DNA from: DASRDS01 sp035570055
GTDB lineage: Bacteria; Gemmatimonadota; Gemmatimonadetes; Gemmatimonadales; Gemmatimonadaceae
Direction: 5' to 3'
Assembly: GCA_035570055.1 (NCBI GenBank)
Contig: DATMLM010000104.1
Location: forward strand, 15,855 to 79,854
DNA: 64,000 nt
A model generated the notes under the pieces. That model saw only the letters and a program-made list of their open reading frames with translations, was not told the DNA's origin and ran no database searches. Below, piece after piece: positions 16,309 through 23,769 of this stretch. How positions within the stretch are numbered: the first letter of the stretch is position 1; each line of letters starts with the position of its first letter. The translations under genes were made by a program, and so were the position numbers.

Positions 16309-16547
16309 CCAAGACCCTCCGCCGCGCCCTGGTCCGCCTCGCCCGCGAGAAGATCATGGCCTCGACCAGCTCACTGTTCGACGATCTCTGCAAGCTCGGC
16401 TTCGCCGAGTCGCTCGGCCTCATCCCGACGCCCGGCGCCGTGCGCTGTACGAGCATGCGCGCCGGCTACAAGATCACCGAGGCCGGGGCGGCGCGGGCGA
16501 GTCTGTACGACGAGGATGGTAGGCCGAAGATGGTGGAGGAGACATGA
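16305..16547 (+). CDS. Hypothetical protein
   Basis: 80 residues from GTG 16305, overlapping both neighbours. The C-terminal half (YKITEAGAARASLY) resembles the end of a small winged-helix domain. Function unknown. Confidence 0.52.
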   Translation: MTKTLRRALVRLAREKIMASTSSLFDDLCKLGFAESLGLIPTPGAVRCTSMRAGYKITEAGAARASLYDEDGRPKMVEET

Positions 16548-17092
16548 AGGCGTACGTGGCGGGTGCGTGGGTGGAGCAGCATCAGCGGTCGCGGCCGATG
16601 ATCGCAAAGCTGCGCGAAGCGGGCATCGAGATCACCTGTGACTGGACTCAGGCCGAGGGAGACGTGTGCGCGTGCGGGCATCACCGCAGCGTGCACTACA
16701 ACAGCGGCGAGGGCTGCAAGGGCGACGGCCTGACGATCGCGGCGTGCTCCTGTCTGGGTTTCAACGGTATCGGTTCCGGCGGCGACAGCCTGCTCACCGA
16801 CGCCGACCGCCGCAAGTACGCCCAGGCCGATCTCGACGGCGTGCTTGCGGCCGACATCGTCTGGCTGCTCGCGGCCAACGACAGGGGCGCGTGCGGCAGC
16901 TGGGTGGAGTTGGGGGCGGCGCTGGTGGCGCGGCAGATGCGCGCAGGCGAGGATGGGGGACCGTGGCCGCTCATCGTCGTCTCCGGTCCCAAGTGCAAGT
17001 GGACCATCTTCACCGAGCTGGCCGATCGCCTGTTCGAGACGGACGAGGAAGCGTTGGCGTACGTCGTCGGGCTGCATCGGGGGTCGCCGTGA
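16544..17092 (+). CDS. Nucleoside 2-deoxyribosyltransferase-like protein with cysteine-rich insertion
   Basis: 182 residues. The ends resemble nucleoside deoxyribosyltransferase-like Rossmann folds: AYVAGAWVEQ at the start, then DIVWLLAAND and GSWVELGAALV, and a WPLIVVSG strand. Between them lies an insertion with CACGHHRSVH, EGC and CSC, which looks like a metal-binding knuckle. Enzymes of this fold move bases between deoxyribose units or act on modified nucleotides. The catalytic Glu could be in SWVELG. The insertion is unusual and could replace or regulate substrate binding. Confidence 0.6.
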   Translation: MKAYVAGAWVEQHQRSRPMIAKLREAGIEITCDWTQAEGDVCACGHHRSVHYNSGEGCKGDGLTIAACSCLGFNGIGSGGDSLLTDADRRKYAQADLDGVLAADIVWLLAANDRGACGSWVELGAALVARQMRAGEDGGPWPLIVVSGPKCKWTIFTELADRLFETDEEALAYVVGLHRGSP

Positions 17093-17355
17093 CTCCGATC
17101 GCGAAGGGCGAAGCTACGGCCTATCGCGAACGCTGGCCGTCGTGGGTGCACGAGGCGTTCAAGATCGAGCCCGTCGTCAACGAGCAGGGCAGTCACTTCG
17201 TGGAGATCGCCTGCACGATCGAGCTGAAGTGCCTGCTCGTGACGCTGCCCATCGATCTCCGGCACGATCCGCCACCCGCGCTGCTGCGCGAGATGCGCGT
17301 GCACATGAAGGGGCACGCGTTCGAGCCGCAGTGCGAGAAGGGAAACAAAGCGTGA
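17089..17355 (+). CDS. Hypothetical protein
   Basis: 88 residues from GTG 17089. Strand-rich, beginning with a WPSWVHEAFKIEPVV stretch. Overlaps neighbours on both sides (GTGA). No family recognised. Confidence 0.55.
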   Translation: MTPIAKGEATAYRERWPSWVHEAFKIEPVVNEQGSHFVEIACTIELKCLLVTLPIDLRHDPPPALLREMRVHMKGHAFEPQCEKGNKA

Positions 17356-17579
17356 CCCTCGACGCCCGTCTCGCCATCGCCGAGGAGATCATCAGCCCGC
17401 ACCAGCTCAACGGGCGGGTGGCGATCGACGCCATCCGCGAGGCACGGCAGGCGCTCAAGGACGTGCTGCTGCCGGGGTGGTTCTGTCAGGCAACGATGCC
17501 GGATGGGAAGAAGTGCTTGGTGTGGACCGGCACGGAGAAGGGTGCGACGAGCTGCCGCGCGTGCGGAGCGTCCCGATGA
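17352..17579 (+). CDS. Hypothetical protein with split cysteine pairs
   Basis: 75 residues from GTG 17352. Helical first half; the second half FCQATMPDGKKCL and SCRACGASR forms a likely four-cysteine metal site. Confidence 0.55.
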   Translation: MTLDARLAIAEEIISPHQLNGRVAIDAIREARQALKDVLLPGWFCQATMPDGKKCLVWTGTEKGATSCRACGASR

Positions 17580-17857
17580 CCCACCACTGCCACGCCCTCG
17601 GCTGCAAGTCGCCCTGCCCGCCGCGCTGGCTCATGTGCCGCGCGTGCTGGTCGAAGGTGCCACCCGATCTGCAGGCGGAGGTCTACCGCACCGTATCGCT
17701 GCGAGGCCCGCACGCGGACGCCTCGTGGGCTCCGTGGTGGCGCGCGCAGGCTCGAGCGATTGCGCACGTCGCCATGCTGCGGGAGCCGAACGAGGCGCGG
17801 CGCGATGCGTACCTCGCGCGGGAGCTGGCGTTCGCGGATACGCTGGAGGCGCGATGA
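17576..17857 (+). CDS. Small zinc-knuckle protein of a type common in phages
   Basis: 93 residues starting MTHHCHALGCKSPCPP, then MCRACWSKVPPDLQ. The C-x4-C-x3-C...C-x2-C arrangement followed by W and VPPxLQ is seen in many small phage proteins of unknown role. Both ends have ATGA overlaps. Confidence 0.65.
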   Translation: MTHHCHALGCKSPCPPRWLMCRACWSKVPPDLQAEVYRTVSLRGPHADASWAPWWRAQARAIAHVAMLREPNEARRDAYLARELAFADTLEAR

Positions 17858-18057
17858 AAGCAGAGCGACACAAGTTCAAGCGATGCGTCCTGCCACCGGG
17901 ACAGGATACCTGCTGCATCTGCAATCGCGGCATGCGCGAGGCGGTCATGGCGCGCGTGGTGGGCGAGCCGCCCATCTACGAGTACGGCTACTGCCTGCGG
18001 TGCGTGAGGGCACTGCACAAGGCGGCGTGTGCGCCGTCGAAGAAGTCCAAGCGATGA
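17854..18057 (+). CDS. Small cysteine-rich protein
   Basis: 67 residues with CCICNRGM and CLRCVRALHKAAC, probably a treble-clef-like zinc site. The C-terminus is basic (SKKSKR). Confidence 0.6.
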   Translation: MKAERHKFKRCVLPPGQDTCCICNRGMREAVMARVVGEPPIYEYGYCLRCVRALHKAACAPSKKSKR

Positions 18058-18398
18058 TCTCCGATGCCGAACTGCTCGCCGGCCTGGCCTTCCTGCAGAT
18101 CCACGCCCACCCCGCCTACCACGGGGCGCTGCACATGGCCGAGGGAGCGTGCAAGCAGATCCGCGCCGACATCCAGCGGGGCGAGTTGCGGATGCGCGCG
18201 GCGGACGAACTGGAACTGTCGGTGCGCGCGGCGCTGGCCATCCGGCAGCTCGGGGTCAAGACGGTGGGCGACTTGGAGCAGCTGCTGGACAAGATCGATC
18301 TGTCGTCGCGCGACGCCAAGCGGGCAGGCTTCGGCAAGAAGTGTCTCAAGGAGTGCCGCGAGGTGCTCAAGAATCTCGGGCTGGAGCTGAGACGATGA
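18054..18398 (+). CDS. RNA polymerase alpha C-terminal domain-like protein
   Basis: 114 residues. Residues about 50-112 follow the alpha-CTD pattern closely: ELELSVRAALAIRQLGVKTV then GDLEQLL and FGKKCLKECREVLKNLGLEL, compared with the bacterial ELxVRSxNxL, IGDLV and LGKKSLxEIKxVL blocks. This helix-hairpin-helix domain binds UP-element DNA and activators. No alpha N-terminal domain is present, so it cannot assemble polymerase by itself. It may redirect host polymerase or bind DNA independently. The first 50 residues are not recognised. ATGA overlaps join it to both neighbours. Confidence 0.72.
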   Translation: MISDAELLAGLAFLQIHAHPAYHGALHMAEGACKQIRADIQRGELRMRAADELELSVRAALAIRQLGVKTVGDLEQLLDKIDLSSRDAKRAGFGKKCLKECREVLKNLGLELRR

Positions 18399-18652
18399 AC
18401 CTCGACGAGATGGCGAAGACCGACGGCCAGGGGCGCGACGTGCTGGAGCGACGCATCGCGGAGCTGGTCGCCGAATGCCGCGAGCTGCGCGAGAAGAACG
18501 CCGCACACGTCGGCGTCTGCCTCATCTTGGCGCGCGACAACCAGCAGATGCTCGACAACCTCACCGCGACGCAGACCCGCTGCACCGAGCTGCTCGAGCA
18601 GTACCGCACGGCGCTGGCGTGCGGGTACGGCGGCGGACTGGAGAAGAAATGA
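18395..18652 (+). CDS. Hypothetical coiled-coil protein
   Basis: 85 residues, with a heptad-like run from ERRIAELVAECRELREKN onward. Directly coupled to the alpha-CTD-like gene, so it might dimerise or partner with it (inference). Confidence 0.55.
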   Translation: MNLDEMAKTDGQGRDVLERRIAELVAECRELREKNAAHVGVCLILARDNQQMLDNLTATQTRCTELLEQYRTALACGYGGGLEKK

Positions 18653-18993
18653 CGACCAGCCTTCACGTCTGCACCGGCCGGCGTCACTTCGCTGGGCGAC
18701 GTGTTCCAACTTCGCGTCTCGCGCAGCCCAAGTGCACCACATGCCGCAGGACGCTCGTGTGGAACCTGACGCCGTGGAAACGCGTCAAGGGCACGGTGCG
18801 CTCGCGAAGCAACCGGATGCGCACCGAGGAGCGAAAGGTCGCCATCCGGTGCGCGTGGTGTCTGCAGCTACTCTGCCCGAAGTGCGCGAGGCTGCATTTC
18901 GCGCCGATCATGAAGGCGCAGATCGCTGTCGACAAGCGGCTGGCCAAGGCGGCGGCGCTGGCGCTCGACATCATGCTCGATGGGCACAAGTGA
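18649..18993 (+). CDS. Small protein with several CxxC pairs
   Basis: 114 residues with CTTCRR and, later, CAWCLQLLCPKC, a two-site metal-binding arrangement separated by a basic loop. C-terminal helix. Could bind nucleic acid. Coupled by overlap on both sides. Confidence 0.58.
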   Translation: MTTSLHVCTGRRHFAGRRVPTSRLAQPKCTTCRRTLVWNLTPWKRVKGTVRSRSNRMRTEERKVAIRCAWCLQLLCPKCARLHFAPIMKAQIAVDKRLAKAAALALDIMLDGHK

Positions 18994-19295
18994 TGGACCA
19001 CCTGAGCCAAGACGACGCCCGCCTGCTGCGCGCCACCGTCGCGGCCCTGCGCGATCTCGGAGACCTCGACGAGAATCAAGAGCGCCACCTCGCGGCGTTT
19101 GACGGCATGCTGGACAAGTACCGACCGCTGACGCCCCGGCAGCGCGACTACGTCAAGGGCGTGGCGCAGCGGCTGGAGGTCGACGTCGAGGCGCCGCTGC
19201 TCGCCAAGGACGTGCCGGTGGGCGAGAAGCTGCGGACGCCTGTGCCGGCCGTCTTGCTGATGCCTTTGCCGAAACGGCCGCCTGGGAGGAAGTGA
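18993..19295 (+). CDS. Hypothetical helical protein
   Basis: 100 residues, first 65 helical with LTPRQRDYVKGVAQRL, which resembles the short motif used by small phage DNA-binding proteins. Proline-rich C-terminus ending KRPPGRK. Its ATG overlaps the previous stop by one base. Confidence 0.55.
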   Translation: MDHLSQDDARLLRATVAALRDLGDLDENQERHLAAFDGMLDKYRPLTPRQRDYVKGVAQRLEVDVEAPLLAKDVPVGEKLRTPVPAVLLMPLPKRPPGRK

Positions 19296-19579
19296 TGCGA
19301 GGAGACATCGGAAATCCGAACGCGGTCCTGTGCGAACTGCGTCCCGCCGACGACAGCCGCAGGCGCCTCGTGCTGGAGACGCGCGGCGTCAAGCTCAAGA
19401 TCGACCTGCGCATGACCGAGGTCTTCAGCCTGATGGACGAGTGCCTCGATGCGCTCGTGCAGCAGGACGACGTCGAAGATAAGTGCCCGAGCTGCAACAG
19501 CGATCCGCACACCCACGACTGCGTGCTGGTGTGCAGCCTGCAGAATGCGCTGCGGGAGTTGCGTAGGCGCGGCGCCTGA
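19295..19579 (+). CDS. Hypothetical protein with C-terminal Cys/His site
   Basis: 94 residues (ATG 19295, or GTG 19292). The C-terminal half has CPSCNSDPHTHDC, a likely zinc site, followed by a helix. Last gene before a candidate promoter. Confidence 0.58.
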   Translation: MRGDIGNPNAVLCELRPADDSRRRLVLETRGVKLKIDLRMTEVFSLMDECLDALVQQDDVEDKCPSCNSDPHTHDCVLVCSLQNALRELRRRGA

Positions 19580-19586
19580 GTCGTTG

Positions 19587-19592
19587 TAGACT
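19587..19592 (+). promoter_or_regulatory. TAGACT element before GTG 19600
   Basis: TAGACT, then seven bases, then GTG 19600. No clear -35 at 17 bases. Matches the leaderless-type element found before many genes here. Confidence 0.45.
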
Positions 19593-19599
19593 GGCCGCC

Positions 19600-19749
19600 G
19601 TGGACCCCGATCAGACACTGCCGCCAGATGGGCCGCCGACGATTCCGGCGCCGCCGCCGAGCGGCGCGTACGAGTTCGACTGGGCAGTGCTGGCTGCGCC
19701 GCCGTCGTGGGACGGCTTCGCCTCCGAGGAGCTCGACGATGAAACCTAG
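19600..19749 (+). CDS. Very small acidic/proline-rich protein
   Basis: 49 residues from GTG 19600, immediately after a TAGACT element. Proline-rich first half, then FDWAVLAAPPSWDGFASEEL. It overlaps the following gene by 11 bases. The promoter placement is the main support. Confidence 0.5.
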   Translation: MDPDQTLPPDGPPTIPAPPPSGAYEFDWAVLAAPPSWDGFASEELDDET

Positions 19750-20035
19750 AGAGCTCGGCGGCGCCGTCACACGCGCGAGCGAGGTCCGCGTCTTCGTGGC
19801 CTACGCCAGCCACCCGGAGGGCGGCATGTACCTCTCGATCTCCGGCCCCCAGGCGCGGAGCATCGTCGAGGACGCCAAGAGCAAGGGTGTCGAGGACATC
19901 GACGTCACCATCAACGCGCGTGGCGACGTGTTCATCGGCGACGAGCACATCGTGGAGGAGGACGAGGAAGCGAACGAGTCGCACCCGGTCTGTTCGGAAT
20001 GCGGCGAAGCGTGGGAAGACGGGCACGCTTGCTGA
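19739..20035 (+). CDS. Hypothetical protein with C-terminal CSEC...HAC
   Basis: 98 residues from ATG 19739. Strand-rich middle (VRVFVAYASHPEGGMYLSI), acidic linker, then CSECGEAWEDGHAC. Unknown function. Confidence 0.6.
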   Translation: MKPRELGGAVTRASEVRVFVAYASHPEGGMYLSISGPQARSIVEDAKSKGVEDIDVTINARGDVFIGDEHIVEEDEEANESHPVCSECGEAWEDGHAC

Positions 20036-20316
20036 TGCTCGCCGCGATCGACATCGCCTTACTCGCATCGGAATGGGCCCACGGAAGCCGGTGGCCCGCA
20101 TGTCCCGTGTGTGAGGGTCCGCAGCCCGGCGGCGGTCACGAGAAGTACCTGGCGAAAGGACACGAGGACTACAAGGGCGGCCATCAAGTCGGCTGCGCCA
20201 TGGACCAGGCCCTGTCCGAGCGCGGCTGGTCGACCGCGCAAGAGCGTGACGCCGCCCGCAAGCGGCTGCACGAGGCCACGAGCGCGACGGAGCCGCCGCC
20301 TGTGGGGGCGACGTGA
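20035..20316 (+). CDS. Small metal-binding-type protein
   Basis: 93 residues from ATG 20035 (overlaps the previous stop by one base). CPVCEG followed by GHEDYKGGHQVGC suggests a Cys/His metal site; a helical tail follows. Seen often in small phage genes but of unknown role. Confidence 0.57.
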   Translation: MLAAIDIALLASEWAHGSRWPACPVCEGPQPGGGHEKYLAKGHEDYKGGHQVGCAMDQALSERGWSTAQERDAARKRLHEATSATEPPPVGAT

Positions 20317-20426
20317 AGGGTCGCTATCTGTTCCTGCTCGCGAAGGTCAGGGTTCGGCGAGGTCGACTGCTGCGTCTCAAGCAGCATCTCGTGATCGGCA
20401 TGACGGCGGGGCGGAGGCGCTCGTGA
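20313..20426 (+). CDS. Very small basic protein
   Basis: 37 residues from GTG 20313, with GTGA overlaps on both sides. Very basic (RVRRGRLLRLKQH). Supported mainly by the seamless overlaps; it could be a leader for the next gene. Confidence 0.4.
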   Translation: MKGRYLFLLAKVRVRRGRLLRLKQHLVIGMTAGRRRS

Positions 20427-20869
20427 GCTGCGTCCAAGAGTCGGTACCTCTCGGGTGGCGCGTGTGGAGGCAAGCCGCCGTTCCCGATCCGCTCGCGCAG
20501 TTCGCCATCGACGTACGCGACCACGTCCGCAGCTACCCGTACGGCAGCATCGCGAAGACCATCGTCTACAACGGGCAGACGGTCGGCGCGTTCGTGAGCC
20601 ATCACTCATGGACCTACCGCAATGGCGTCCTCGTGACGGGCATCTGCATTCCGGGCGTGTCGCTGGTTACGCAGGCCACGCAGGGCGTCGGCGCCACCGA
20701 GGCCGACAACCTCGACACGCCCGACCCCACGGCCGCCGTCTACTCGCTCGACGAGCCTCCGCCGGGCATCAGCTGGCCGATCGTCGCCTTCACGGGCGCC
20801 GCCATGCTGCTGGTCGTCGGCGGCTTCTGGGCAGCCATCCAGCTCGCCGGCCGACCGCGCCTACCCTAG
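20423..20869 (+). CDS. Membrane protein with C-terminal transmembrane segment
   Basis: 148 residues from GTG 20423. The soluble N-terminal part is strand-rich; a hydrophobic segment (ISWPIVAFTGAAMLLVVGGF) lies near the C-terminus. First of many single-span proteins in the window; a virion membrane or envelope-spanning role is inferred. Confidence 0.6.
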   Translation: MSCVQESVPLGWRVWRQAAVPDPLAQFAIDVRDHVRSYPYGSIAKTIVYNGQTVGAFVSHHSWTYRNGVLVTGICIPGVSLVTQATQGVGATEADNLDTPDPTAAVYSLDEPPPGISWPIVAFTGAAMLLVVGGFWAAIQLAGRPRLP

Positions 20870-21342
20870 TGATGCAAGAGCCGCCAGAGCTCCGCGGCTC
20901 CCGCGGCCAGAGCCGCGATGACGGCCCATTCGAGCGCCTTGGCAGCCGCCTTGCGCGCCGCCCACGAGGGGAATGCCTTGATCTTGCGCCAGGTGCCCAC
21001 CTCGGCCCGGAGACGCATTTCTTCGGTCACGCGCTCCACCGCGGTACGCAGGTCGTTGGGGCCGAACGGGCTGGAGGGGTCTGACGCGAGCGCCTTGAGC
21101 TGGGCGTACGTTTCGCGCAGATCGTGCGAGCCAGTGTCGTCGGTCCGGTGCGGAAAGCCGCCCTCGATGAGCACTCGCCGCAGCTCGTCGTCGGCCTTGC
21201 GCAGGCCCGAGACCTCGGCGGCGAGCTTGCCGATGGACTGCATGATCGCGCCGATGTCGTTGGCGCGCTCGACGCGCACGGCGCGAAACTCGTTCTCGAC
21301 GTCTTCGAACGACTCGAGATGCCCGCTTCCGCTGTTCATCAC
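20866..21342 (-). CDS. Coiled-coil protein with C-terminal transmembrane segment
   Basis: 158 residues. GTG 21342 overlaps the upstream stop (GTGA); ATG 21339 follows directly. Helical, heptad-like from residue 10 to 60; the C-terminus ALEWAVIAALAAGAAELWRL should span the membrane. This tail-anchored shape is common among virus holin-like or fusion helpers, but no assignment is safe. Confidence 0.6.
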   Translation of the reverse strand: MMNSGSGHLESFEDVENEFRAVRVERANDIGAIMQSIGKLAAEVSGLRKADDELRRVLIEGGFPHRTDDTGSHDLRETYAQLKALASDPSSPFGPNDLRTAVERVTEEMRLRAEVGTWRKIKAFPSWAARKAAAKALEWAVIAALAAGAAELWRLLHH

Positions 21343-21554
21343 GACGCCAGGAGATTCTTCGAGGAGGCGTAGGAGGCGATGCCAGCTCCGGCCGCTGCAC
21401 CGCCGACGCTGGTTGCAAGCACAATGTTGGCGCGCGTTTCAGCGCTGGCCATGCCGCGCGTCGCCAGCCGCCCTCCAACGAGACCCACGAGCAGACCCCC
21501 GACCGCTCCTGCCGCCGTCGTCCATGCGCTACCTGCTCGAGTCATGGGGATCAT
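21339..21554 (-). CDS. Glycine-rich small membrane protein
   Basis: 71 residues from ATG 21554. Two hydrophobic glycine/alanine-rich stretches (AAGAVGGLLVGLVGGRLA and VLATSVGGAAAGAGIA) look like paired transmembrane helices. Such small proteins can be holins or virion membrane proteins. With 20866-21342 it makes a two-gene leftward island. Confidence 0.58.
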   Translation of the reverse strand: MIPMTRAGSAWTTAAGAVGGLLVGLVGGRLATRGMASAETRANIVLATSVGGAAAGAGIASYASSKNLLAS

Positions 21555-21589
21555 CTTGCCATGGGTTCGGCTGGGGACCAAAAGCGCGG

Positions 21590-21595
21590 TAGGCT
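21590..21595 (+). promoter_or_regulatory. TAGGCT element before GTG 21602
   Basis: TAGGCT, six bases, GTG 21602. It would separate the wall-hydrolase genes from the leftward island. Confidence 0.45.
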
Positions 21596-21601
21596 CGGGT
21601 C

Positions 21602-22144
21602 GTGATCCGCTACTACCCGATCGCGGGAGCGCCGCGGAACATCTGCGCCGGCTACGGCAATCGCACGACCAACGGCGTCACCAAGCTCCACGACGCCTGC
21701 GATCTCTGCGCTCCGACAGGGACGCCTGTCGTGGCGTGCGACGATGGCACCGTCTCGTACGGCGTCGATCCGACGGGCGGCAACGTAGCGATTTTGCACA
21801 TCGCTGACGGGACCGCTTACTTCCACGCCCACCTGCTCGACGTGCAGACTGGGCAGCGCAAGGTCTCCGCGGGTCAGCAGATCGCTCGGGTGGACACCAC
21901 GGGCAATGCGGCGCTCGTCGGCATCCCACATTGCCACTGGCAGATCTGGCCGGGCGGCACTTTCCAGCCGGGCACCGTTCACCCCGATCCGACGGCGGCA
22001 CTACTGGCCGCCGAGGTGCTCTCGGCTCCGCTCAGCGGCGGCATCGGCGTCGCGTCCAAGGCGCTGCTCTACGCCCTCGGCTTCGCGACAGCGGTAGGAC
22101 TCACGTACGGGGCGCTGTATGCTTGGGATCGGCGACAAGCATGA
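21602..22144 (+). CDS. M23-family peptidase with C-terminal membrane anchor
   Basis: 180 residues. Metal-ligand motifs of M23 peptidoglycan endopeptidases are present: KLHDACDLCAPTGTPV (His and Asp) near residue 29 and HCHWQIW (HxH) near residue 114. A transmembrane segment (LLYALGFATAVGLTYGALYAW) ends the protein. It should cut peptide cross-links in host peptidoglycan from a membrane or virion location. Leaderless-type TAGGCT precedes its GTG. The next wall enzyme (22860) is separated from it only by a homing gene, so the two were probably adjacent before. Confidence 0.8.
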   Translation: MIRYYPIAGAPRNICAGYGNRTTNGVTKLHDACDLCAPTGTPVVACDDGTVSYGVDPTGGNVAILHIADGTAYFHAHLLDVQTGQRKVSAGQQIARVDTTGNAALVGIPHCHWQIWPGGTFQPGTVHPDPTAALLAAEVLSAPLSGGIGVASKALLYALGFATAVGLTYGALYAWDRRQA

Positions 22145-22863
22145 AGACCCGCTTCATCATCTACTGCCACACCTGTCGCGTGAACGGGAAGCAGTACATC
22201 GGTCAGACGCGACAGACGATGGAGAAGCGTTGGAGCGACCATGTGAAGCTGGCCAAGCGGAGCGTTCGTGTCGGCTGCCGGGCCCTTGCCTCCGCGATCA
22301 TGAAGTACGGCGCCGACGCGTTCGACCACGAGATTCTCGATGTCGTGACCTCGCAAGAGGGCGCGAACATCGCAGAGCGGGTATGGATCGAGAAGCGCAG
22401 AACGACGTGTCCGAACGGGTACAACATCGCGCCCGTGGGGAACGCGGCGCCGCTGCATCCCGAAACGATCCGTCGAGCGAGTGAGGCTCAGAAGAGGCGC
22501 TGGGCGAACGCGTCGGAAGAGCAGCGGGCGCCGATGCTGGAGAATCTCCGACGGGGACGCGAAGGCCTATCGTTCGAGCAGTTGAGCGATCGCAGTCTGC
22601 GCGCACATGCAGCCCAGACGCCGGAGCAGCGCAGCCAGCGGCAGAAGAAGGCCTGGGCCTCGGTACCTGCCGCACGAAGACTCGAAATCGTTGCGCAGTT
22701 ACTCAAGAACAAGGCCTCGGATCCGGAGATGTCTCGGAAAATCTCTGACGGCAAGAAGCGCGACTGGGCGCGCCTGACCCCAGAGCAGAAGGCGGAGCGT
22801 GTGCGGCGCATTGCCGAAGCATCTTGGAGCCCCGAAGCTCGACGCAAGCGGGGGCTCTCGTGA
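22141..22863 (+). CDS. GIY-YIG homing endonuclease (copy 1)
   Basis: 240 residues. The GIY-YIG module reads IIYCHTCRVNGKQYIGQTRQ, with Arg in KRWSDHV and the Glu-containing helix in IAERVWIEKRR. The C-terminal half has repeated TPEQR-type stretches (TPEQRSQRQKKAW, TPEQKAERVRR) like DNA-binding modules of homing nucleases. ATGA and GTGA overlaps join it without gap to the M23 and transglycosylase-like genes. Paralogous to 32525-33511. Confidence 0.88.
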   Translation: MKTRFIIYCHTCRVNGKQYIGQTRQTMEKRWSDHVKLAKRSVRVGCRALASAIMKYGADAFDHEILDVVTSQEGANIAERVWIEKRRTTCPNGYNIAPVGNAAPLHPETIRRASEAQKRRWANASEEQRAPMLENLRRGREGLSFEQLSDRSLRAHAAQTPEQRSQRQKKAWASVPAARRLEIVAQLLKNKASDPEMSRKISDGKKRDWARLTPEQKAERVRRIAEASWSPEARRKRGLS

Positions 22864-23561
22864 GCCTCGACTTCCCCGCCACCGCCAACGCTCTCTGGTC
22901 CGGCTTCACGGCCGGCAAGCTGCCACGCCCCGAGTACATCCTGCCGGTCTTCTTCTCGGAGAGCGGTTTCTCGACGAGCGTGACCAACAGCATAGGTTGC
23001 ATCGGATTGAATCAGTTGTGCCCCTTCGCGTGGCCCATCCCCGCTGGCTACGCGTCGTGGTCCGCATCGCAACAGATCGCGGGGCCCATCACCTCGATGT
23101 TCGCGCAGCTCATCGCGCGCTACGGCCCCATCAACTCGGGCACGCGCGCTTACCTCGCCAACTTCCTGCCGGCCGATCTCGCGACGGCCAAGGATCTGTC
23201 GAGCGTGCTGGCGACCCGTGGTGGAGCCGTCTACTCGGCCAACTCGGGTCTCGACTACCAGAGCAAGGGGACCATCACCGTCGGCGACCTGGCGCACTTC
23301 ATCGCGAAGGCTGCCGGCAACGCTGCGGTGAAGTCGGCCATCCAGCAGACCTACGCGCTCGCGCCCTCGGGCGTGGGGCCGCAGCAGGACCCCGTCTACG
23401 GTACCGACTTCTCGTCCTCGTCGCCGATCTCCTCCATCCCAGTAGCCGACATCGCCCTCGCCGCCGCCGCCGCCCTGTCGCTCGCGGGCTTAGGGTACCT
23501 GGCGTGGAAAGAGTACAAGCAGCCGGGCTACCTGCTGCCTTTCCGAGCGGCTACGGCCTAG
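22860..23561 (+). CDS. Lytic-transglycosylase-like protein with C-terminal membrane anchor
   Basis: 233 residues from GTG 22860. VFFSESGFSTSVTN followed by GCIGLNQL is the ESG...GLxQ pattern of soluble lytic transglycosylases, with Glu of SESG as likely catalytic acid. The C-terminus has a hydrophobic span (ADIALAAAAALSLAGLGYLA). With the M23 enzyme it could open peptidoglycan during entry; membrane anchoring is typical of membrane-containing phages. Confidence 0.68.
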   Translation: MSLDFPATANALWSGFTAGKLPRPEYILPVFFSESGFSTSVTNSIGCIGLNQLCPFAWPIPAGYASWSASQQIAGPITSMFAQLIARYGPINSGTRAYLANFLPADLATAKDLSSVLATRGGAVYSANSGLDYQSKGTITVGDLAHFIAKAAGNAAVKSAIQQTYALAPSGVGPQQDPVYGTDFSSSSPISSIPVADIALAAAAALSLAGLGYLAWKEYKQPGYLLPFRAATA

Positions 23562-23586
23562 TTTTCGCGCGCTGCCCGTTCCGGGG

Positions 23587-23592
23587 TAAGCT
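23587..23592 (+). promoter_or_regulatory. TAAGCT element upstream of 23614
   Basis: TAAGCT with expected start near 23600, giving a 14-base leader that contains GGAGG (23602-23606) before ATG 23614. Unlike other cases, this unit would have a Shine-Dalgarno leader. Confidence 0.45.
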
Positions 23593-23613
23593 CGCACGCG
23601 TGGAGGCTGCTTC

Positions 23614-23769
23614 ATGCCGGATGGCTCGGGTACAGGGGCTGCGCAGGACGCCACCCTGCAGGCCATCATCGCAGCGCTCGGGGGACCGATAGTCGGCATG
23701 CCCAACGGTAGCGGCACTGGCCAAGCGCAGGACGCGTCGCTGCAGCAGATCCTGGCGCTGCTGGGCGGT
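23614..23769 (+). repeat. Two tandem 24-codon repeats
   Basis: Codons for MPDGSGTGAAQDATLQ... (23614-23685) and MPNGSGTGQAQDASLQ... (23698-23769) repeat with an 84-base period. The copies match at most residues. Confidence 0.7.

Noticed and set aside
23600..23692. A leaderless GTG frame directly behind TAAGCT
   Set aside because: It gives only about 30 residues of poor composition, while GGAGG and ATG 23614 start a long, repeat-containing protein.
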